This document shows positions 63,517 to 64,000 of a stretch of DNA of 64,000 bases, piece after piece (the first letter of the stretch is position 1; the number at the start of each line of letters is the position of its first letter). The DNA comes from Cloeon dipterum (taxonomy: Eukaryota; Arthropoda; Insecta; Ephemeroptera; Baetidae). Under the pieces are notes generated by a model. That model was not told the DNA's origin and ran no database searches. It was given only the letters and a program-made list of their open reading frames with translations. The position numbers and the translations under genes were made by a program. The stretch spans positions 34,272,335-34,336,334 of the forward strand of contig NC_088788.1 of assembly GCF_949628265.1 (NCBI RefSeq), given 5' to 3'.

Positions 63517-64000
63517 ATGAGCTCCGACGAAATGCCCAAGTTCAATTCCCCCGTCATCCAGGACAACCCCACCGGCTGGGGTCCTTGCGAGATGCCTGAC
63601 CAGTTCAGGAACATGCCCTATCAGCCTTTTTCCAAGGGTGACCGGTTGGGAAAGGTGAAATTATTTGTTTACGGGTCTTGTCGGATCGGGGTCTAATGTC
63701 GGTCTATTTATTCCAGATTTCTGACTGGACTGGTGCCGCATTCCAAGACAAAAAGTACACAAGTGAGTGAAATCTAAAAGCGTAATTCGTGAAATAAAAC
63801 ACCGCGAATGGTGTTTCCAGACAAGTATGCCTCGCAGTTTGGTGCAGGGAGTCAATACGCGTATTATCATGAGGAAGACGAGAGTACTTTTCATTTGGTG
63901 GACACCGCGCGGGTGCAGAAACCTCCTTACCAGAGGGGCAGGTTCCGGCAGATGAGAGGAATGCGCGGACGGGCGCAACAGCAGCGGCAGCAGTCCCAAA
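63517..64000 (+). CDS. eIF3d: Eukaryotic translation initiation factor 3 subunit D, N-terminal part
   Basis: Three exons seen, 63517-63654, 63717-63762 and 63821 to the window end; the gene continues to the right. The protein from Met 63532 reads [20 protein letters not shown], near-identical to the eIF3d start; an in-frame Met at 63517 would add [36 protein letters not shown] and [20 protein letters not shown] follow as in the family, then an Arg/Gln-rich RNA-binding stretch ([17 protein letters not shown]). Family role: eIF3 subunit in 43S recruitment, with cap-binding activity on some mRNAs. Introns are 62 and 58 nt. Confidence 0.95.

Overview
This is nuclear DNA of an animal, most likely an insect. 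The genes have many short exons split by GT-AG introns, often only 50-70 nt long. The recognisable orthologues are shared by insects: Rm62/DDX5, ATP synthase d, TMEM107, CHP1, a SWEET transporter, FKBP6/shutdown, NAA40, Rab1, UBA3, protein kinase D and eIF3d. No order can be fixed from sequence alone. There is no sign of bacterial, organellar or rRNA/tRNA content. I rebuilt the gene models by joining exons by hand. Each has consistent splice phases and a coding length divisible by three, but none has RNA evidence.

Layout. 1-2.8 kb: the 3' end of a DEAD-box helicase gene (+), meeting ATP synthase subunit d (-) tail to tail. 2.8-5.8 kb: a spacer and a CpG/GC-rich promoter. 5.9-14.4 kb: a 12- or 13-exon PR-domain zinc-finger gene (+). 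16-20 kb: TMEM107 (+), CHP1 (-) and a SWEET transporter (+). 20.9-27 kb: a chromodomain protein (+) converging, 84 bp apart, on FKBP6/shutdown (-). 28.7-35.3 kb: three + strand genes: NAA40, a protein joining a catalytically dead UBE2Z-like E2 domain to a CBP/p300-type KIX domain, and a degenerate FKBP-TPR protein. 37.6-42.7 kb: Rab1 (-) head to head with UBA3 (+). 44-47.7 kb: protein kinase D (-). 49-53.2 kb: a repeat-rich gap with small DNA transposons. 54-62.5 kb: a tandem duplication of a 488-aa F-box/LRR-like gene, about 5.2 kb apart. 63.5 kb to the end: the 5' end of eIF3d (+).

Most of these are housekeeping genes with no shared pathway. They tend to lie as divergent or convergent pairs. 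Three of them touch ubiquitin-like biology: UBA3 (the NEDD8 E1), the dead E2-KIX protein and the F-box-like pair. I do not claim they form a functional cluster.

The most novel items are: the E2-like/KIX fusion, which has lost the catalytic Cys and apparently the tyrosine that reads phospho-CREB; a near-identity tract spanning introns in the duplicated LRR genes, pointing to gene conversion; a 37-nt intron in UBA3; two short in-frame stop-free introns; a GC-AG intron in PKD; first coding exons as small as the start codon alone; and three families of short inverted-repeat elements, one with a perfect 8-bp target duplication.
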